Source: Lysinibacillus sp. ZYM-1 (GTDB lineage Bacteria > Bacillota > Bacilli > Bacillales_A > Planococcaceae). Taken from it: a stretch of 64,000 nt of DNA. Shown in pieces: positions 61,631-64,000 of this stretch (position 1 is the first letter of the stretch; every line of letters begins with the position of its first letter). Under the pieces are notes generated by a model that ran no database searches, was not told where the DNA came from, and saw nothing but the letters and a program-made list of their open reading frames with translations. Where the stretch lies: NCBI RefSeq assembly GCF_001308875.1, contig NZ_KQ465115.1, forward strand, positions 1-64,000, written 5' to 3'. A program made the translations under genes and the position numbers.

Positions 61631-62590
61631 ATGAAAAATAGTAAAACAAGCCGTAAATGGTTAAAAAATTCGTTTTTAGCATTCACATTGATCATCGTAA
61701 TAGGGATTGTTTATTGGTTTTATCAGTACAATAGTGGATTGGCAATGGCAGAAGACGAAATCAAAAAAGAAGATGAGGAAACGTTTGAGCCATTCAAAGG
61801 TGCCGACCTGCAATTTGGTGAGATTAATGTGCTATTGATAGGCAGTGACACTAGAGGCGATGAAGGAAGATCTGATGCTTTAATGATTGCACATTATAAT
61901 CAAACGACGAATCATGTAAAAATCGTTTCAATTATGAGAGATACGTATGTTGACATTCCAGATTACGGGAAGAATAAAATAAACGCTGCGTTTGCTTTTG
62001 GAGGTCCAGAACTTGTAAGGAAAACAATTAAGCAAAATTTTGATATTGATGTGAATTACTACGCTATCGTTGATTTTGAAGGATTTCCCAAAATTGCGGA
62101 TCTTCTAGCACCAAATGGGATTGATGTTGATATCCCTTATGAAATGTCATATGGAATTGGAACGACATTATTTCCTGGAGAACAAACTTTACATGGTGAC
62201 CAATTATTAGCATATGTACGATTCCGTCACGATCGTTTAAGTGATTTCGGACGAGTTGAACGCCAACAAGAAATTTTGACAAAGGTCAAAGAACAAATTA
62301 GTTTTCAAAGCTTAATGAATTTACCCAAAATACTCGGTGTTGCAGAGGCGTATATCGATACTAATGTTGACAATAAAACAATTCTTGCCATTGGGAAAGG
62401 TTTAATGGAGGGGAAATCTAATGGTGTGGATACTTTACGGATTCCTGTTGCCAGTTCTTTTGAAAACAAACATGTACATGTAGGCGCAGTCCTTGACATT
62501 GATTTGGAAAAGAACAAAAGTGCATTAGAAAAGTTTTTATCCATAGAGGACGATGTACAAATGTCTAAACTAGAAGGAGTTTCATCTTAA
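61631..62590 (+). CDS. LytR-CpsA-Psr (LCP) family protein
   Basis: A 319-residue extracytoplasmic transferase that attaches teichoic acids or other phosphopolymers from undecaprenyl carriers to peptidoglycan. A short cytoplasmic N-terminus and one transmembrane anchor (residues 15-35) are followed by the LCP domain, with NVLLIGSDTRGDEGRSDALMIAHYN (Arg and Asp of the pyrophosphate site), SIMRDTYVDIPDYGKNKINAAFAFGG and YVRFRHDRLSDFGRVERQQEIL. It is 19 bp downstream of the XRE-DUF1232 gene and 7 bp upstream of the phosphatase gene. The three genes form one operon. Confidence 0.94.
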   Translation: MKNSKTSRKWLKNSFLAFTLIIVIGIVYWFYQYNSGLAMAEDEIKKEDEETFEPFKGADLQFGEINVLLIGSDTRGDEGRSDALMIAHYNQTTNHVKIVSIMRDTYVDIPDYGKNKINAAFAFGGPELVRKTIKQNFDIDVNYYAIVDFEGFPKIADLLAPNGIDVDIPYEMSYGIGTTLFPGEQTLHGDQLLAYVRFRHDRLSDFGRVERQQEILTKVKEQISFQSLMNLPKILGVAEAYIDTNVDNKTILAIGKGLMEGKSNGVDTLRIPVASSFENKHVHVGAVLDIDLEKNKSALEKFLSIEDDVQMSKLEGVSS

Positions 62591-62597
62591 AGAGAAT

Positions 62598-63158
62598 ATG
62601 ATGATAGATTATCAACTTTTCAAACTACTAAACCAATTTGCAGGACAATACCCGATTTTAGATCATCTTGTTCTTTTGTTTTCAAAATATGGCCCTATTC
62701 TATTTGGACTGGTATTGATATGGCTATGGTTTTCAAAAACCCAAAATCAGCATGAAAATAGAAAAATAGTAATATATGCATTAATAATTGTTATTCTCAC
62801 TCTTGGAATAGATAGGATGATAGAAATGGCGTATTTTAGACCACGGCCATTTGTCAATCATAACGTAACATTGTTACTCGAAAAATCAAATCTAGATCCT
62901 TCATTTCCAAGTAATCATGCTGCAGGTGCATTTGCCTTGGCATTCGCTTTGTTTTGGAAACGAAGAAAAATTGGAACTGTACTCATCCTGATGGCCTGCT
63001 TCATGGCACTTTCAAGAATTTTTATCGGTGTACACTACCCTCTAGATGTGTTAGCAGGTGCATTTATCGGATTAGCGGTAACTTACATAGTGATGTTACT
63101 AAAACGTCTTCTTGAATCCTTCATACACAACAAGGAAATATATATAAAACAAGAATAA
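62598..63158 (+). CDS. PAP2 undecaprenyl-diphosphate phosphatase (BcrC-like)
   Basis: A 186-residue membrane phosphatase that recycles undecaprenyl-diphosphate to the monophosphate carrier and gives bacitracin tolerance in relatives. Motifs of the PAP2 fold are RPRPF in YFRPRPF near residue 93, PSNHAAGAF near residue 115 (SGH-like motif, Asn replacing Gly), and SRIFIGVHYPLDV near residue 143. Five to six helices. The N-terminus MIDYQLFKLLNQFAGQYP resembles BcrC. Last gene of the XRE-DUF1232/LCP operon, supporting a cell-envelope role for all three. Confidence 0.92.
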   Translation: MMIDYQLFKLLNQFAGQYPILDHLVLLFSKYGPILFGLVLIWLWFSKTQNQHENRKIVIYALIIVILTLGIDRMIEMAYFRPRPFVNHNVTLLLEKSNLDPSFPSNHAAGAFALAFALFWKRRKIGTVLILMACFMALSRIFIGVHYPLDVLAGAFIGLAVTYIVMLLKRLLESFIHNKEIYIKQE

Positions 63159-63177
63159 CCTAGCAATATTAATATCT

Positions 63178-63207
63178 AAAAAGTTCGCAATTGGTGCGAA
63201 CTTTTTT
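63178..63207 (+). terminator. Terminator of envelope operon
   Basis: AAAAGTTCGCA pairs perfectly with TGCGAACTTTT, with six Ts. Confidence 0.9.
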
Positions 63208-63301
63208 GTGTTACAACTATAGTAGCGTCAAAAACTCGTTCCTATAGATACTAGGTGATGCCTATTCCCAATTGTCCTAGAAGCTGTTGAACGCTCCAAA
63301 T

Positions 63302-63333
63302 AAACTGGATGCCCTAAACAGAGCATCCAGTTT
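63302..63333. terminator. Terminator of pxpA-like gene
   Basis: AAACTGGATGC pairs perfectly with GCATCCAGTTT around ten bases, directly downstream of the minus-strand gene's stop codon. Confidence 0.8.
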
Positions 63334-63337
63334 ATTG

Positions 63338-64000
63338 TTAATGTAGTTGCTGTCTAAGCGCTGCAATTTTTTTAGCAAAGTCCAAGGCATGCCGACCATC
63401 TCCATGGATACATAATGTGTGCGCTGCCACTTTTATTTTTGTAGACTGTACAGAAAAAATTTCATTAGCAGTCAAAATTCCTGTTACATGCTTAAGCATT
63501 CCTTCTTCTGTTTGTATTAAGGCATTTGGTTCCTGTCTGCTCACTAATGTGCCATCATGATGATAACGACGATCAGAAAAAACCTCCTCATATACTTGTA
63601 GCCCCTTGTCCCTTGCAATCCCCGCCATTTGGCTTCCCGCTAAACAATATAAAATAAGCTGTGGATGGAGATCGTACACCGCATTGACAACAGCTGAAGC
63701 TTTCTCCTGATCATTTGCACATTGATTATAAAGTGCCCCATGTGGCTTAACATGATGTAGTGTCCCTTCTTCGATACGGACATAGGCTTGCAATGCTCCT
63801 ACCTGATAGACGATCATATCGTAAATTTCAGCCGGACTAAATGCCATGTTTCTTCGTCCGAACCCCTCACGATCAGGATAGCCGGGGTGTGCACCAATAT
63901 GAACATTTTTACGAATCGCACTACGAACAGTTTGGTGCATAATTGAATGATCACCCGCATGGTAGCCACATGCGATATTGATCGATGTCACATAATCTAG
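63338..64000 (-). CDS. pxpA: 5-oxoprolinase subunit A (LamB/YcsF family), 5' end outside the window
   Basis: A partial gene of at least 221 codons, running off the right edge. The visible part starts LDYVTSINIACGYHAGDHSIM and has GAHPGYPDREGFGRRNM, HVKPHGALYNQ and the C-terminal AAHTLCIHGDGRHALDF, all typical of PxpA, which with PxpB and PxpC opens 5-oxoproline to glutamate using ATP. About 30 N-terminal residues (normally DLNCDLGE-like) lie beyond the window. The other subunits are not seen. Confidence 0.93.
   Translation of the reverse strand, partial: LDYVTSINIACGYHAGDHSIMHQTVRSAIRKNVHIGAHPGYPDREGFGRRNMAFSPAEIYDMIVYQVGALQAYVRIEEGTLHHVKPHGALYNQCANDQEKASAVVNAVYDLHPQLILYCLAGSQMAGIARDKGLQVYEEVFSDRRYHHDGTLVSRQEPNALIQTEEGMLKHVTGILTANEIFSVQSTKIKVAAHTLCIHGDGRHALDFAKKIAALRQQLH

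Noticed and set aside
1-64000. CRISPR array, rRNA or tRNA genes, toxin-antitoxin or restriction system
   Set aside because: No evenly spaced repeats, tRNA-like folds or such gene families were seen in either strand.

Overview
The window reads as a chromosomal segment of a low-GC, spore-forming Gram-positive bacterium. AGGAGG-type ribosome binding sites, a sigma-B pair, a LexA-type box, an S-box leader, a two-GTPase bacterial dynamin, a DUF4183 protein and the general gene repertoire fit Bacillaceae/Planococcaceae, most likely Lysinibacillus. The genus is an impression from protein families, not from an alignment. There are no rRNA or tRNA genes, CRISPR arrays or intact insertion sequences.

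Layout: 0-10.3 kb carries fhs, a cold-shock gene, a VOC protein, a flavin reductase, a SAM-riboswitch-controlled YezD-like gene, a TetR/DUF418 pair, a stand-alone coaB, a LysR gene divergent from a DMT exporter, and two minus-strand stress genes (YflT-like and dps), each behind a sigma-B-like promoter. 10.4-16.9 kb holds pepF, a SEC-C protein, a zinc-finger/RNase-HI-like pair and a polar amino acid ABC transporter. 17-28 kb is a regulator/transporter region: AraC with a DMT exporter, LysR divergent from a MetX-like alpha/beta hydrolase, then two MerR modules (MerR-MFS and MerR-methyltransferase-like) with near-identical operators, a LysM-NlpC/P60 wall hydrolase, and MarR-MFS. 28-34 kb has a DJ-1/PfpI protein, three small minus-strand proteins, relics of an excisionase and an integrase, and a MocR/cyclodeaminase-like/PhzF module.

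34-54 kb is mostly metabolism and sensing: coaW, an SDR, a phytoene-synthase-like enzyme, a YdjM-like protein and a ferric-reductase-like protein sharing a LexA-box region, two chemoreceptors (one with an in-frame stop before its usable ATG), nitroreductase, a class V aminotransferase facing dsdA, gdhA, an orphan purC with a PurBox-like pair, a Yip1 protein and malic enzyme. 54-64 kb has an MBL-fold hydrolase, a dynamin/rhodanese operon, a DUF4183 protein, and an operon made of a membrane-tethered XRE-DUF1232 regulator, an LCP ligase and a BcrC-like phosphatase, preceded by a palindromic operator. A pxpA gene runs off the right edge.

The strongest leads are the XRE-DUF1232/LCP/BcrC operon, the nonsense-interrupted chemoreceptor start, the twin MerR operators, the MocR module beside an integrase scar, and the sequence shared upstream of gdhA and malic enzyme. 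Starts were chosen by ribosome binding site and differ from the longest reading frame in many cases.
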